Position numbers and translations under genes: made by a program. Shown piece by piece: positions 29,828 through 39,495 of a DNA stretch of 64,000 nt. The stretch covers positions 277,324-341,323 of the forward strand of contig NZ_GL890985.1 in assembly GCF_000212815.1 (NCBI RefSeq), given 5' to 3'. The notes under the pieces were generated by a model. That model worked only from the letters and a program-made list of their open reading frames with translations, had not been told where the DNA came from and searched no databases. Position 1 is the first letter of the stretch. Every line of letters begins with the position of its first letter. This DNA is from Streptococcus sanguinis SK49. Its GTDB lineage: Bacteria; Bacillota; Bacilli; Lactobacillales; Streptococcaceae.

Positions 29828-29872
29828 AAAAGGCTGGGACAGAACTAAAAAATTGGTTCTGTCTAGGCCTTT
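29828..29872 (+). terminator. Terminator after the TetR gene
   Basis: Long stem (GGCTGGGACAGAAC / GTTCTGTCTAGGCC) around an A/T-rich loop, followed by TTTTTA. The recD2 gene converges on it and ends at 29877, so it may act in both directions. Confidence 0.8.
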
Positions 29873-29876
29873 TTAT

Positions 29877-32243
29877 TTATGTGCTGAATATACTGTGGAT
29901 ATCTTCCTCGGTCAGGCCGATTAGGGGGTCGATTTTCAGGAAATTTTCCTCAGTCAGGACATAGTTTTCCACAGGTGTTTTCATTTTATCCACAGGATTG
30001 TGGATATTGCTTTCGGCTTGCGGGAGGTCTCCAAAGCGCTCGATGAGATAAGTTTTGCGGGCGGTGCCGGTGTTTTTGACGGCATAGTTAAAGGCAGCTT
30101 TTTCCCCAAGCAGGATCAGCTTGCTCTTGGCGCGGGTGATAGCGGTGTAGATGAGGTTGCGCTGCAGCATCCGGTGACTGCTCTTAGTGATGGGCAAGAT
30201 AACCACCGGAAATTCACTGCCCTGAGACTTGTGGATGCTCATGGCGTAGGCTAGGCGAATCTTGTACCATTCGCTGCGCGGGTAGATGATTTCATTGCCG
30301 TCAAAGTTGATGGTCAGCTCGTCCTGCTTGGAGTCGGTGTACTTAGCAGGCAGCAGATCGCTGATATAGCCTAAGTCACCGTTAAAGACATTGCTTTCGG
30401 CATCATTGACCAAGTGGATAACCCTATCTCCTTGGCGATACTGACAGTCGGGAGCTTCAAAGGTCAATTCATCTTTCTCTACAGGATTGATGAGATTTTG
30501 CATAAGATTGTTAATCTGGTCGATACCGGCTGGCCCCCGATACATAGGTGCTAATACCTGAACATCTTGAGCTGGGATACCGCTGCGAATGGCTGCGCTA
30601 GCGATTTTCTCAATCATAGGCGGGATATGCTCATTTCGAGCTTCAAAATAAGAGCGGTCCGCTTTTTTGTCTGTAAAGTCTGCTGGCAAAATGCCTTTCT
30701 GAATCTGGCTGGCCAGTGTGACGATTGTAGACTCCTCGCTCTGCCGATAGATGGTTTCCAGCTTGGTCTGTGGAATAGTCGGTATCTGCAGCAAATCTGC
30801 CAGAACCTGACCCGGACTGACAGAGGGCAGCTGGTCGGCATCTCCGACAATCAAGAGTTTGGTCTGAGAGGGGATATTGCTGAGGAGTTGATTAGCCAAC
30901 CAAGTATCCACCATGGAAAATTCATCCACAATGATAAAATCAGCATCCAGATAATCATCCAAATGACTGGTATCATCATCGCCAGTCATCCCCAAGTGGC
31001 GGTGGATAGTGGCACTAGGAAGACCGGTCAATTCGTTCATGCGACGAGCAGCACGTCCGGTCGGAGCTGCAAGCAGAATAGGCAAATCATTGACCTTTCG
31101 AAGATCCAAGCCGCGAAGCTGGGCGTAGACTGCGATGATGCAGTTGATAACGGTAGTTTTTCCAGTACCCGGTCCGCCGGTTAGGATAAAGACCTTCTGA
31201 TTGATAGCCTGACGGATGGCTTCTTTTTGGATACTGTCATAGGAGATGCCGGAGTTCTCCTCCACTTGCTGGATAGCCGCAGTAATGTTATCTGCGTCAA
31301 AGCAGTCTTGCTCTCCTTTTTCCAACAGACGGACCAGATTACTTTTTATTCCTTCTTCAGCAAAAAATAGGCTGTTTTCAAAAATCTTGGTCTCTACATT
31401 TTGGACCTTATCTTCCTCAATCAGATGGGCCAGCTCATCAGCGACTAGACTAGGGTTCAGCTCCACTTGACGTGAGCTTTCTAAGAGCTCGATGGTATGC
31501 TCAAGTAAATCACGAGCTTCAACATAGGTATCTCCCCGCTCCATGGACTGGGTCAGCAAGGTGTGGACAAGGCCAGCCCGAAACCGCTCTGGGGCATCAC
31601 TTTGGATACCCAGTTCTTCTGCCAGATGGTCAGCGATTTTAAAGCCGATTCCCTGAATATCTTCTACCAGCTGATAGGGATATTTTTCGACAATATCCAG
31701 CGTTTCTTCCTTGTAGGTATCCTGGATTTGAAAAGCTAGCTTATTGGGAATGCCGTAGGCTGCCAGTTTGGCTAGTACCATCTCAGTTCCGTAGTTTAGT
31801 CTGAGCTTGGCGACAAAGACCTCGCGGTTCTTAGCTGCTAAGCCGTTTATCTGGGTTAGCTTTTCCGGCTCTGCTAAAATCTTGTCAATGGTGTCCTCGG
31901 TATCTTCTCCGTAGAGTTGGACGATTTTTTGAGCAGTCTTGACCCCGATGCCCTTGAAATGGTCGCTGGAGAAGTATTTTACTAGGCCATTGCTGCTGGG
32001 TTTGGCACGCTCATAGCGGGAAATTTTCAGCTGCTGGCCATATTTTGGGTGCTGGACAAGACTGCCCCAGAAGGTGTAGTCTTCGCCTTCCATGACATCT
32101 GCCATGGAGCCGGTGACAATGATTTCAAAATCTTCAAAATCTTCGGCATCTGTATCCTCAATATCTAAGAGCAGGATGCGGAAAAAGTTGCTGGGATTTT
32201 CAAAAATAATCCGTTCAATCGTTCCTGAAAAGTAAAATTCCAT
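29877..32243 (-). CDS. recD2: ATP-dependent RecD2-type DNA helicase
   Basis: This is a 788-residue RecD2 helicase, the RecBC-independent form found in Gram-positive bacteria; it unwinds DNA 5' to 3' and aids repair and replication-fork stability. The N-terminal OB-like and HhH region (YFSGTIERIIFENPSNFFRI, GIGVKTAQKIVQLYG) precedes the motor. Walker A is TGGPGTGKTTV at about residue 354, Walker B DFIIVDEFSMVD, and the C-terminal motif AMSIHKSQGSEFPVVI. The length is typical. It is first of the minus-strand run only by location; lepB lies upstream. Confidence 0.96.
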   Translation of the reverse strand: MEFYFSGTIERIIFENPSNFFRILLLDIEDTDAEDFEDFEIIVTGSMADVMEGEDYTFWGSLVQHPKYGQQLKISRYERAKPSSNGLVKYFSSDHFKGIGVKTAQKIVQLYGEDTEDTIDKILAEPEKLTQINGLAAKNREVFVAKLRLNYGTEMVLAKLAAYGIPNKLAFQIQDTYKEETLDIVEKYPYQLVEDIQGIGFKIADHLAEELGIQSDAPERFRAGLVHTLLTQSMERGDTYVEARDLLEHTIELLESSRQVELNPSLVADELAHLIEEDKVQNVETKIFENSLFFAEEGIKSNLVRLLEKGEQDCFDADNITAAIQQVEENSGISYDSIQKEAIRQAINQKVFILTGGPGTGKTTVINCIIAVYAQLRGLDLRKVNDLPILLAAPTGRAARRMNELTGLPSATIHRHLGMTGDDDTSHLDDYLDADFIIVDEFSMVDTWLANQLLSNIPSQTKLLIVGDADQLPSVSPGQVLADLLQIPTIPQTKLETIYRQSEESTIVTLASQIQKGILPADFTDKKADRSYFEARNEHIPPMIEKIASAAIRSGIPAQDVQVLAPMYRGPAGIDQINNLMQNLINPVEKDELTFEAPDCQYRQGDRVIHLVNDAESNVFNGDLGYISDLLPAKYTDSKQDELTINFDGNEIIYPRSEWYKIRLAYAMSIHKSQGSEFPVVILPITKSSHRMLQRNLIYTAITRAKSKLILLGEKAAFNYAVKNTGTARKTYLIERFGDLPQAESNIHNPVDKMKTPVENYVLTEENFLKIDPLIGLTEEDIHSIFST

Positions 32244-32302
32244 AGTTTATAGGTTCTTCTTTTAAAACGAACCCAGCTGAAGTTCAACTGAGTTCGGTAT
32301 AC

Positions 32303-32932
32303 TTAGTAGGTCTTAAAGGGCAGCAGAGGCCAGAAGCGGAACTTAGCTTCGCCCTGGATTTGTTCTGCTTTGAAGGCACCAACCTGTCGGCTGTCCTTGG
32401 AAACAATTCGGTCGTCACCCAGAAGCAGGTATTCATCATCCAGAAGCTTGATGGTGAAGACAGGACTGCCATCTTTGTCAACAGTGAAGGCTTGAGCCTG
32501 AGCAGCGAGTTTTCTGAAAAACTCCCCATTGTCATCATAATCGTCCCCAGTATAAGTGGATTGGAGTTTGTCTTCTTTGAATTTCTTGATGTAGTCCGTC
32601 AGGTAAGGCTCGTCTGTTTTTTTGCCGTTGATATAGAGAGTATCATTTTCATACTGAATAGTGTCGCCCGGCATACCAATGACCCGCTTGACAATCTCCT
32701 TGCTCGTTCCGTTATCATCTGTCTCAGTGGCGACGACGATATCAAAGCGATCAATAGACTGATGTTTGAGGATAAGTAAGTATTCCCCATTGGCTAGCGT
32801 AGGATCCATAGAGTGACCATCTACCTTTACAGGAGACCAGAGAAAGAGCCGTGACAGGATAATGACAGAGATAAAGATGATAAAGAGGGCCCATTCTTTA
32901 AGAAATGAGAGGACAGGATTTGATTTTTTCAT
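32303..32932 (-). CDS. lepB: Signal peptidase I
   Basis: This 209-residue membrane protease removes signal peptides from exported proteins. After a charged start, one membrane helix (ALFIIFISVIILSRLFLW) is followed by the catalytic Ser in DGHSMDPTLANGEYL (about residue 41) and the general-base Lys in IVKRVIGMPGD. The box LLGDDRIVSKDSRQVG is the conserved C-terminal signature. It lies three bases after rnhC and probably shares its transcript. Confidence 0.95.
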   Translation of the reverse strand: MKKSNPVLSFLKEWALFIIFISVIILSRLFLWSPVKVDGHSMDPTLANGEYLLILKHQSIDRFDIVVATETDDNGTSKEIVKRVIGMPGDTIQYENDTLYINGKKTDEPYLTDYIKKFKEDKLQSTYTGDDYDDNGEFFRKLAAQAQAFTVDKDGSPVFTIKLLDDEYLLLGDDRIVSKDSRQVGAFKAEQIQGEAKFRFWPLLPFKTY

Positions 32933-32935
32933 AGG

Positions 32936-33826
32936 TTACCTTTCTAGAAGTTTTTGTGCTTTTTCAGTATTTTTAAAGTGGAGTTTAGCAGAATGCTGCA
33001 GACCGGCCATTCCATAGGCTTGAAGAATCTGGCTGGCAACTTGGTCGCTCTTGCTTCCGGCTCCGCTAGGCAGGGTATAGCCTAACTCTTGACTGAGATT
33101 TTCTAGATTTTCCAGAAAGAGGTCACGAGCGATAATAGAGCTGACCGCAACAGCTAGAAACTTTCCTTCAGCCTTTTCAATCAGACTGACCGGATTTGGA
33201 AAGTGATTTTTTTCCTGCTTTAGGTATTTATTGTAGTTTTGCTGGCTGGTAAAGGCATCGATGACGATTTTTTCAGGATTTAGACTTTTTTGCAGCAGTA
33301 GGTAAATAGCTTGATTATGTAAGGCTACCTTGACAGAGACGGCGTTGTAGCCAGAAGCGATGACTTCATTGTACTTCTCTGGCGATAGGAGCAGAGCTTG
33401 ATGGGCAATCTTTTCTTTCAAGACAGGCGCCAGTTGGCGAATCTTACTATCGTTCAAGGTTTTAGAATCACCGACACCCAGTTTTCTCAGAAAGTCATGC
33501 TGGTCTGGAGTGACGAAAGAAGCTACGACGGCTAGACCTCCAAAGTAGGAGCCGTTGCCGACCTCATCGGTCCCAATGAGGGCAAAATTCTGAGAAGCAG
33601 GACTAGAACTGGATTTGCCTGCTTGATGGCCGAAAAAGCCAGCGTAGTGAACAGCTTTTGCCCCTTGAAAGAGAACTTTTCCGGAGCTAAAGACACTGAC
33701 CGTTGCCTGATCCAGCCGAAAGAAATATTGAATATGAGGGTTCTTGCTGGGAGCCAGCTGGCTCTGATATTCCTCAACAAAAGCCTGAATTTCTTGTTGT
33801 TTAGGACTGAGGGTGATACTTTCCAT
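32936..33826 (-). CDS. rnhC: Ribonuclease HIII
   Basis: This 296-residue enzyme cuts RNA in RNA-DNA hybrids. The N-terminal ~80 residues form the RNase HIII-specific TBP-like substrate-binding domain. The catalytic domain starts with [19 protein letters not shown] (the DE-G active-site motif). Further acidic residues occur in [12 protein letters not shown] and VIDAFTSQ. The gene order rnhC-lepB-recD2 on one strand with zapA-cvpA-mutS2 divergent is typical of streptococci. Confidence 0.95.
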   Translation of the reverse strand: MESITLSPKQQEIQAFVEEYQSQLAPSKNPHIQYFFRLDQATVSVFSSGKVLFQGAKAVHYAGFFGHQAGKSSSSPASQNFALIGTDEVGNGSYFGGLAVVASFVTPDQHDFLRKLGVGDSKTLNDSKIRQLAPVLKEKIAHQALLLSPEKYNEVIASGYNAVSVKVALHNQAIYLLLQKSLNPEKIVIDAFTSQQNYNKYLKQEKNHFPNPVSLIEKAEGKFLAVAVSSIIARDLFLENLENLSQELGYTLPSGAGSKSDQVASQILQAYGMAGLQHSAKLHFKNTEKAQKLLER

Positions 33827-33877
33827 ACCCCCTATTGTACCATAAAAAGGAAAAGTCGAAAGTCATAAGATTAAAAA

Positions 33878-33898
33878 TCCTACAAAAATTTTGTAGGA
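33878..33898. repeat. 21-bp perfect palindrome in the rnhC/zapA divergent region
   Basis: TCCTACAAAA and TTTTGTAGGA are perfect inverted repeats around a single A. It lies about 50 bases before rnhC and 120 bases before zapA. It could be an operator or a small hairpin; I cannot assign a regulator. Confidence 0.6.
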
Positions 33899-33970
33899 GA
33901 GCACCGCTGCTTGCTATGTCAAAAAAGATGATAAAGAAAGTCCCGGTATCGTTCCAAGTGTTTTAATAAC

Positions 33971-33999
33971 TGACAAAGGGCTTCTTTTTTGATATAATA
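33971..33999 (+). promoter_or_regulatory. Promoter of zapA-cvpA
   Basis: CTGACA, a 17-base spacer, and TATAAT preceded by TGA (extended -10) lie about 20 bases before the zapA start. Coordinates are within one or two bases. Confidence 0.65.
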
Positions 34000-34014
34000 C
34001 AATGAGGTGATTTT

Positions 34015-34305
34015 ATGGCAAATTTGAATCGATATAAATTTACATTTGGAAACAAGACCTTAACTCTAACAACAGAACACGATAATCTCTTTATGGAAGA
34101 AGTAGAACGGGTAGCAAAGGAAAAATACAAGGCTATCAAAGAGCAGATGCCTGCGGCAGATGATGAAGTCCTAGCGATTTTGCTGGCTGTCAATAGCCTA
34201 TCTACTCAGCTCAGCCGCGAGATTGAGTTTGATGACAAAGAAAAAGAACTAGAAGATTTTCGTCACAAAATGCTCAGTGAGCTGAGAGAAAAGTCGGGTA
34301 AATAG
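34015..34305 (+). CDS. zapA: Cell division protein ZapA
   Basis: This is a 96-residue FtsZ-binding protein. It begins NRYKFTFGNKTLTLTTEHDN, the ZapA globular head, and continues as a coiled coil (EFDDKEKELEDFRHKMLSEL). ZapA cross-links FtsZ filaments and stabilises the division ring. Length matches the short Gram-positive form. It is 10 bases before the CvpA gene, in one transcript. Confidence 0.88.
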   Translation: MANLNRYKFTFGNKTLTLTTEHDNLFMEEVERVAKEKYKAIKEQMPAADDEVLAILLAVNSLSTQLSREIEFDDKEKELEDFRHKMLSELREKSGK

Positions 34306-34315
34306 AGGAGAAATA

Positions 34316-34867
34316 ATGCTTTCTATTATTATTTTACTAATATTGGCCTGGAGTTTTTATATTGGCTACTCGCGTGGTATTGTTCTGCAGGGCTATTATG
34401 CCGCTGCGACCATGGTTTCTATGCTGGTAGCTGGATCTTTTTATAAGAGCTTGGCCAAGTTTATCAGTCTTTGGGTGCCTTATGCCAGCGCGACTCAGGG
34501 CTCTTCGACCTATTTTTTCCCTAGCTCCCAGCTCTTTCAGTTGGACCAGGTTTTTTATGCTGGTTTGGCTTATCTTATTATTTTTACAGCTGTCTACATC
34601 CTTGGGCGCTTTTTTGGGATTTTTGCGAATCTGATTCCCTATCCCAATAAACTGGATACCAAATGGTACAATGTGACTAGCGGAGCCATCGCTGTTTGCA
34701 TCTCTATTTTTGTTTTGGGAATGTGCCTGACTATTTTAGCGACGGTGCCAATGGAGATGGTTCAGGAGCGGCTTAACAGCAGCTTTATGATTCGCTTTAT
34801 TGTCAAGTATACCCCTATCACATCCAATATCCTCAAAGATCTCTGGGTGAATCAAGTTATCGGATAA
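34316..34867 (+). CDS. CvpA family membrane protein
   Basis: This 183-residue protein has four hydrophobic segments (IIILLILAWSFYIGYSRGI, then GYYAAATMVSMLVAGSFY, and two more) and is named after E. coli colicin V production protein CvpA. The family's biochemical role is unsettled and is linked to envelope stress. It sits between zapA and mutS2, with a terminator after it. Confidence 0.85.
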   Translation: MLSIIILLILAWSFYIGYSRGIVLQGYYAAATMVSMLVAGSFYKSLAKFISLWVPYASATQGSSTYFFPSSQLFQLDQVFYAGLAYLIIFTAVYILGRFFGIFANLIPYPNKLDTKWYNVTSGAIAVCISIFVLGMCLTILATVPMEMVQERLNSSFMIRFIVKYTPITSNILKDLWVNQVIG

Positions 34868-34873
34868 AAGACG

Positions 34874-34907
34874 ACTCAGTTGGCCTGCTAGCTGGGTTCT
34901 TTTTTAC
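34874..34907 (+). terminator. Terminator after the CvpA gene
   Basis: ACTCAGTT / AGCTGGGT stem with two wobble pairs, followed by TCTTTTTT. Confidence 0.65.
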
Positions 34908-34921
34908 TAGAAAAGAAAATT

Positions 34922-37255
34922 ATGAACACAAAAATTTTAGAAACCTTAGAATTTAGCAAGATTAAAGAACTTTTTGCTCCCTATCTTTTGACCGAGCAGG
35001 GGCAGCTGGAGCTGGGTCTGCTTTTGCCGACCAGCAAGAAGGAGACGGTGGCCTCGGCTTTTCTGGAAATGACGGATATGCAGCAGATTTTTGTGCAGCA
35101 TCCGCACTTTAGTCTGGCTGCGACTCAGGATATTACTGCCTTGACCAAGCGCTTGGAGCTGGAAAGCGACTTGAATATTGAGGAGTTTTTGGCTCTCAAG
35201 CGCGTTTTGGCAGTGACTCAGGAGCTCAAGTCTTTTTATGATGACTTGGAAAATGTGCACTTGGAAAAGCTGGATCGTCTGTTTGAGAATCTAGTTGTTT
35301 TCCCTAAGCTGCAAGGAAGTCTGCAGGCTGTTAATGATGGCGGCTTTATCGAAAGCTTTGCTAGCGAAAGTTTGAGCCGCATTCGCCGAAAAATTCAAGA
35401 AAATGAAAACCAAGTGCGGGAAATTCTGCAGGAGATTCTCAAAAACAAGGGAGAGATGCTGGCGGATCAGGTAGTAGCCAGCCGGAATGGCCGCAATGTG
35501 CTGCCCGTGAAAAATACCTACCGCAACCGCATTTCTGGTGTGGTTCATGATATTTCAGCCAGCGGTAATACCGTCTATATCGAGCCTAGAGCAGTTGTCA
35601 ATCTCAACGAAGAAATTGCCAGCAGTCGGGCGGACGAGCGTTATGAAATTCAACGGATTTTGCAGGAATTATCAGACCTCTTCCGTCCCCATGTAGCTGA
35701 AATTGCCAACAATGCTTGGATTATCGGACATCTGGATCTGGTGCGCGCCAAGGTCCGCTTCATGCAGGAGACGGGAGCGGTGGTGCCAGACCTTTCGGAA
35801 GAGCAGGATATCCAACTACTCAGTGTCCGCCATCCCCTGATTGAAAATGCGGTGGCTAATGATTTGCATTTCGGGCCTGATTTGACAGAGATTGTCATTA
35901 CAGGGCCTAATACGGGTGGTAAGACCATCATGCTGAAGACCTTGGGCTTGGCTCAGATCATGGCTCAGTCAGGCCTGCCGATTTTGGCGGACAAGGGGAG
36001 TCGCGTTGGGATTTTCAGTCAGATTTTTGCAGACATCGGGGATGAGCAGTCCATTGAGCAGAGCCTGTCGACTTTCTCTAGCCATATGACCAATATTGTC
36101 TCTATTTTAGAGCAGGTTGATAGTGAGAGTTTGGTTCTGCTGGATGAGCTGGGAGCTGGAACTGACCCGCAGGAGGGAGCAGCTCTAGCCATTGCCATCT
36201 TGGAAGATTTAAGGCTACGACAGATTAAAACCATGGCGACAACCCACTATCCTGAGCTCAAAGCCTATGGGATTGAGACGGACTGGGTGGAAAATGCCAG
36301 CATGGAATTTGATACAGATAGTTTGCGGCCGACCTATCGCTTTATGCAAGGAGTGCCTGGTCGCTCCAATGCCTTTGAAATCGCTCGACGTTTGGGCTTG
36401 GCGGAAGTTATCGTTGGCCATGCCCAAGAGCAGACCAACACAGACAGTGATGTCAATCGGATCATTGAGCGCTTGGAGGAGCAGACGCTGGAAAGCCGCA
36501 AGCGCTTGGATAATATCCGCGAGGTGGAGCAGGAAAATCTCAAATTTAACCGGGCCCTCAAAAAACTTTACAATGAGTTTAACAGAGAAAAGGAAACCGA
36601 GCTCAATAAGGCACGGTTGGAAGCCCAGGAAATCGTTGATTTGGCTTTGTCAGAGAGTGAGAGCATTCTCAAAAATCTCCATGATAAGTCCAGTCTCAAA
36701 CCGCATGAGATTATTGAAGCCAAGGCTCAGCTTAAAAAATTGGCACCGGAAACGGTTGATTTATCAAAGAATAAGGTGCTCAAGCAGGCCAAGAAAAATC
36801 GGGCGGCCAAGGTGGGAGATGATATCCTAGTCACCAGCTATGGTCAGCGGGGAACCTTGGTCAAGCAGCTCAAGGACGGCCGCTGGGAAGCTCAGGTCGG
36901 CCTTATCAAGATGACTCTAGAAGAGCAGGAATTTAATCTTCTCAAGGCTGAAAAAGAGCAGCAACCTAAGCGCAAGCAGGTCAATGTGGTCAAGCGGGCC
37001 AATACTGCTGGACCGAAAGCCAGACTGGATCTGCGCGGTAAACGCTATGAGGAGGCAATGGAAGAGCTTGATGCCTTTATCGATCAGGCCCTCCTCAATA
37101 ATATGGCCCAGGTGGATATTATCCACGGTATTGGGACCGGGGTCATCCGTGAAGGGGTGACAAAATACCTTCGCCGCAACAAGCACGTCAAGTCCTTCGG
37201 CTATGCTCCGCAAAATGCCGGCGGCAGCGGTGCGACGATTGTGATCTTTAAGTAA
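34922..37255 (+). CDS. mutS2: MutS2 / RqcU ATPase-endonuclease
   Basis: This 777-residue MutS-like protein has core and clamp domains, an ATPase and a C-terminal Smr nuclease domain. Walker A is [15 protein letters not shown] at about 326-340, Walker B is [19 protein letters not shown], and Smr spans about 700-777 ([28 protein letters not shown]). It lacks the mismatch-recognition domain of MutS. In Bacillus-type bacteria it splits collided ribosomes and limits recombination. The ribosome binding site is weak (AGAAAAGAAAATT). Confidence 0.95.
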   Translation: MNTKILETLEFSKIKELFAPYLLTEQGQLELGLLLPTSKKETVASAFLEMTDMQQIFVQHPHFSLAATQDITALTKRLELESDLNIEEFLALKRVLAVTQELKSFYDDLENVHLEKLDRLFENLVVFPKLQGSLQAVNDGGFIESFASESLSRIRRKIQENENQVREILQEILKNKGEMLADQVVASRNGRNVLPVKNTYRNRISGVVHDISASGNTVYIEPRAVVNLNEEIASSRADERYEIQRILQELSDLFRPHVAEIANNAWIIGHLDLVRAKVRFMQETGAVVPDLSEEQDIQLLSVRHPLIENAVANDLHFGPDLTEIVITGPNTGGKTIMLKTLGLAQIMAQSGLPILADKGSRVGIFSQIFADIGDEQSIEQSLSTFSSHMTNIVSILEQVDSESLVLLDELGAGTDPQEGAALAIAILEDLRLRQIKTMATTHYPELKAYGIETDWVENASMEFDTDSLRPTYRFMQGVPGRSNAFEIARRLGLAEVIVGHAQEQTNTDSDVNRIIERLEEQTLESRKRLDNIREVEQENLKFNRALKKLYNEFNREKETELNKARLEAQEIVDLALSESESILKNLHDKSSLKPHEIIEAKAQLKKLAPETVDLSKNKVLKQAKKNRAAKVGDDILVTSYGQRGTLVKQLKDGRWEAQVGLIKMTLEEQEFNLLKAEKEQQPKRKQVNVVKRANTAGPKARLDLRGKRYEEAMEELDAFIDQALLNNMAQVDIIHGIGTGVIREGVTKYLRRNKHVKSFGYAPQNAGGSGATIVIFK

Positions 37256-37266
37256 GAAGGATCAAG

Positions 37267-37292
37267 AAAAATGGCTGGTTAAGCCATTTTTT
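37267..37292 (+). terminator. Terminator after mutS2
   Basis: AAAAATGGCT / AGCCATTTTTT stem with a loop of about five bases. Confidence 0.85.
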
Positions 37293-37333
37293 GTGCTATA
37301 ATGTAGGCGTATAATAGATTGGAGAGATAAGCC

Positions 37334-38752
37334 ATGAAATTTAATTATTTATCAGATTCCTGCACGACCATTTTGGTAGGCAAGAAGGCTAGTTACGATG
37401 GTTCAACCATTGTGGCTCGTACAGAGGATTCACAAAACGGGGTCTTTACACCCAAGAAATTTATCGTAGTGGAACCACAAGACCATCCCCGCCATTATCA
37501 GTCAGTTTTGACGTCTTTTGAGATGGATTTGCCGGACAATCCAGTCCGCTATACAGCAGTGCCAGACGCAGTTCCCAAAGATGGAATTTGGGGAGCTGCT
37601 GGAATTAACAGCTACAATGTTGCTGTTAGCGCAACGGAAACGATTACGACCAACAGTCGCGTGCTGGGAGCGGATCCGTTAGTCGAGTCAGGTATTAGCG
37701 AGGAGGATATCCTTACGCTGGTTCTTCCCTATATCAAAACAGCTCGCGAAGGGGTTCTTCGTTTAGGGAAAATCCTAGAGGAATACGGTACTTATGAGTC
37801 CAATGGGATTGCTATTTCGGATGTCAATGAGATTTGGTGGCTGGAAACCATTGGCGGCCACCATTGGATGGCACGGCGCGTGCCGGATGATGCCTATGTG
37901 ACCAATCCCAATCAGCTGGGCAGCGATTATTTTGAATTTGACAATCCAGAGCACTTCCTCTGTCATCCAAATCTCCAAAAGTTTATCGAGGAAAACCATC
38001 TCAATCTTAATTACTCGGACGAGGGCTTCAATCCGCGCTATGCTTTTGGCAGCCAGAAGGATAAGGACCGCCATTACAATACGCCGCGAGCTTGGGATAT
38101 CCAGCGTTTTCTCAATCCAGAAGTGGAGCAAGATCCAAGGAGTTTCTTCATTCCATGGTGCCGCAAGCCATACCGCAAGATCACGATCGAAGATGTCAAG
38201 TATGTCCTGAGCAGTCACTATCAGGATTCGCCTTATGATCCTTATGGAGCAGAGGGGGACCACCACAGCAGACGGGCCTTTCGGACTATCGGGATCAATC
38301 GGACCAGTCAGACAGCCATCTTGCAGCTACGCCCTAATCAACCGCAGGAAACGACTGGAATCCAGTGGCTGTCCTACGGCTCCATGCCTTACAATACAGC
38401 CGTTCCTTTCTTTACTCAAGTCTCGACAACGCCAGACTACTTTGCCAATACGACGGACAAGGTTTCGACGGCTTCTTTCTACTGGGCTAATAGACTCATT
38501 GCTGGGCTGGCTGATGCTCATTTTAACAGTCATGTCGGAGACTTGGATGATTATCAGGAAAAGACCATGGCCTGGGGCCATGAAATGATCAGTCGGGTAG
38601 ACCGATCTCTGGCCAAGGGCGAGGATGTGGACTTTGAAGCTGAAAATCAAGCTATGAGCGACAAGGTGCAAGAAGCGACGGATCAGCTCTTGGAGAAGGT
38701 TCTCTTGGATGCCAGCAATCTCATGACCAACCATTTCTCACTGAGTGACTGA
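37334..38752 (+). CDS. pepD: Dipeptidase, family C69
   Basis: This is a 472-residue N-terminal-nucleophile hydrolase. After the short leader MKFNYLSDS comes Cys10 in [24 protein letters not shown], which becomes the catalytic N-terminal Cys after self-cleavage. The family (PepD/PepDA) cleaves a wide range of dipeptides. Later motifs are [15 protein letters not shown] and [24 protein letters not shown]-bearing promoter and GGAGAG precede the start. Confidence 0.92.
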   Translation: MKFNYLSDSCTTILVGKKASYDGSTIVARTEDSQNGVFTPKKFIVVEPQDHPRHYQSVLTSFEMDLPDNPVRYTAVPDAVPKDGIWGAAGINSYNVAVSATETITTNSRVLGADPLVESGISEEDILTLVLPYIKTAREGVLRLGKILEEYGTYESNGIAISDVNEIWWLETIGGHHWMARRVPDDAYVTNPNQLGSDYFEFDNPEHFLCHPNLQKFIEENHLNLNYSDEGFNPRYAFGSQKDKDRHYNTPRAWDIQRFLNPEVEQDPRSFFIPWCRKPYRKITIEDVKYVLSSHYQDSPYDPYGAEGDHHSRRAFRTIGINRTSQTAILQLRPNQPQETTGIQWLSYGSMPYNTAVPFFTQVSTTPDYFANTTDKVSTASFYWANRLIAGLADAHFNSHVGDLDDYQEKTMAWGHEMISRVDRSLAKGEDVDFEAENQAMSDKVQEATDQLLEKVLLDASNLMTNHFSLSD

Positions 38753-38837
38753 GGTCTTAGCCGTAGCAAATATTTTTCTTTCTCTAGTTTTTGGTGTAAA
38801 ATGTTAACAAAAGTAAGCTATTTAAAGGAGAAGATTT

Positions 38838-39152
38838 ATGGTAGCAGCAGTTACAGATGCAACATTCGCAGAAGAAACAAAAGACGGATTGGTTCTGATT
38901 GACTTTTGGGCAACTTGGTGTGGTCCATGCCGTATGCAGGCACCTATTCTAGAGCAGTTGGCAGGAGAAGTTCATGAAGATGAAGTGAAAATCCTTAAAA
39001 TGGATGTGGATGAAAATCCAAATACTGCCCGTGAATTTGGCATTATGTCCATTCCGACCCTTTTGTTCAAGAAAGACGGTCACGTCGTTAAGCAAGTCGC
39101 AGGTGTTCACACCAAAGACCAGCTCAAGGCTATTATCGCCGAATTAAGCTAA
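38838..39152 (+). CDS. trxA: Thioredoxin
   Basis: This 104-residue thioredoxin carries the redox motif WCGPC at residues 27-31 and the cis-proline in SIPTLLF. It keeps cytosolic dithiols reduced. AAAGGAG precedes the start. It is monocistronic and closed by a terminator. Confidence 0.96.
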   Translation: MVAAVTDATFAEETKDGLVLIDFWATWCGPCRMQAPILEQLAGEVHEDEVKILKMDVDENPNTAREFGIMSIPTLLFKKDGHVVKQVAGVHTKDQLKAIIAELS

Positions 39153-39155
39153 GCA

Positions 39156-39180
39156 AGAAGCCTCTGGGCTTCTTTTTTTG
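39156..39180 (+). terminator. Terminator after trxA
   Basis: GAAGCC / GGGCTTC stem around a short loop followed by seven T residues. Confidence 0.8.
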
Positions 39181-39220
39181 TATCAAAAACGTTTACATCC
39201 TTAAAAATTTTCATAAAATA

Positions 39221-39249
39221 TTGACAAAAGGCGAATGTTCTTTTAGAAT
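39221..39249 (+). promoter_or_regulatory. Promoter upstream of the glycine riboswitch
   Basis: TTGACA (39221-39226), a 17-base spacer and TAGAAT (39244-39249). Confidence 0.75.
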
Positions 39250-39299
39250 AATAGAAAATTAATAATCAACACCGAACGAAGTTTTTCAGAAAGAGGCGG

Positions 39300-39416
39300 G
39301 GCCTCTGACTGTGAAATGGACGGAACTCTGGAGAGACCAGGAATGGCACCGAAGGGGCAAGGCGGTTTAGAACCGCTCAAACTCTCAGGTAAAAGGACAG
39401 AGCGAAGAGGCAGGGA
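39300..39416 (+). ncRNA. Glycine riboswitch
   Basis: The conserved aptamer core is present: CTGGAGAGACC, then CACCGAAGGGGCAAGGC, a GCGGTTTAGAACCGC stem, and ACTCTCAGGTAAAAGGACAGAG. These are the hallmark blocks of the gcvT-type glycine aptamer. I see one full aptamer; the flanking GCCTCT and AGAGGC may form an outer stem or a vestigial second aptamer. A terminator follows at 39439, and the gene controlled is the AGCS symporter. Glycine riboswitches before such symporters are known in streptococci. Confidence 0.93.
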
Positions 39417-39438
39417 TTTCCCTACTCCAGCACATCCA

Positions 39439-39471
39439 GAGTACATGTTTTGCATGTGCTCTTTCTTTTTC
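39439..39471 (+). terminator. Riboswitch expression-platform terminator
   Basis: GAGTACATG / CATGTGCTC stem with one wobble and a TTTTG loop, followed by a TTTCTTTTT tract. An alternative 5' arm AGCACAT (39429-39435) can pair perfectly with ATGTGCT (39454-39460), so two exclusive pairings exist. Confidence 0.8.
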
Positions 39472-39495
39472 TCGGTGTGAAAAGGAGCTTATATC

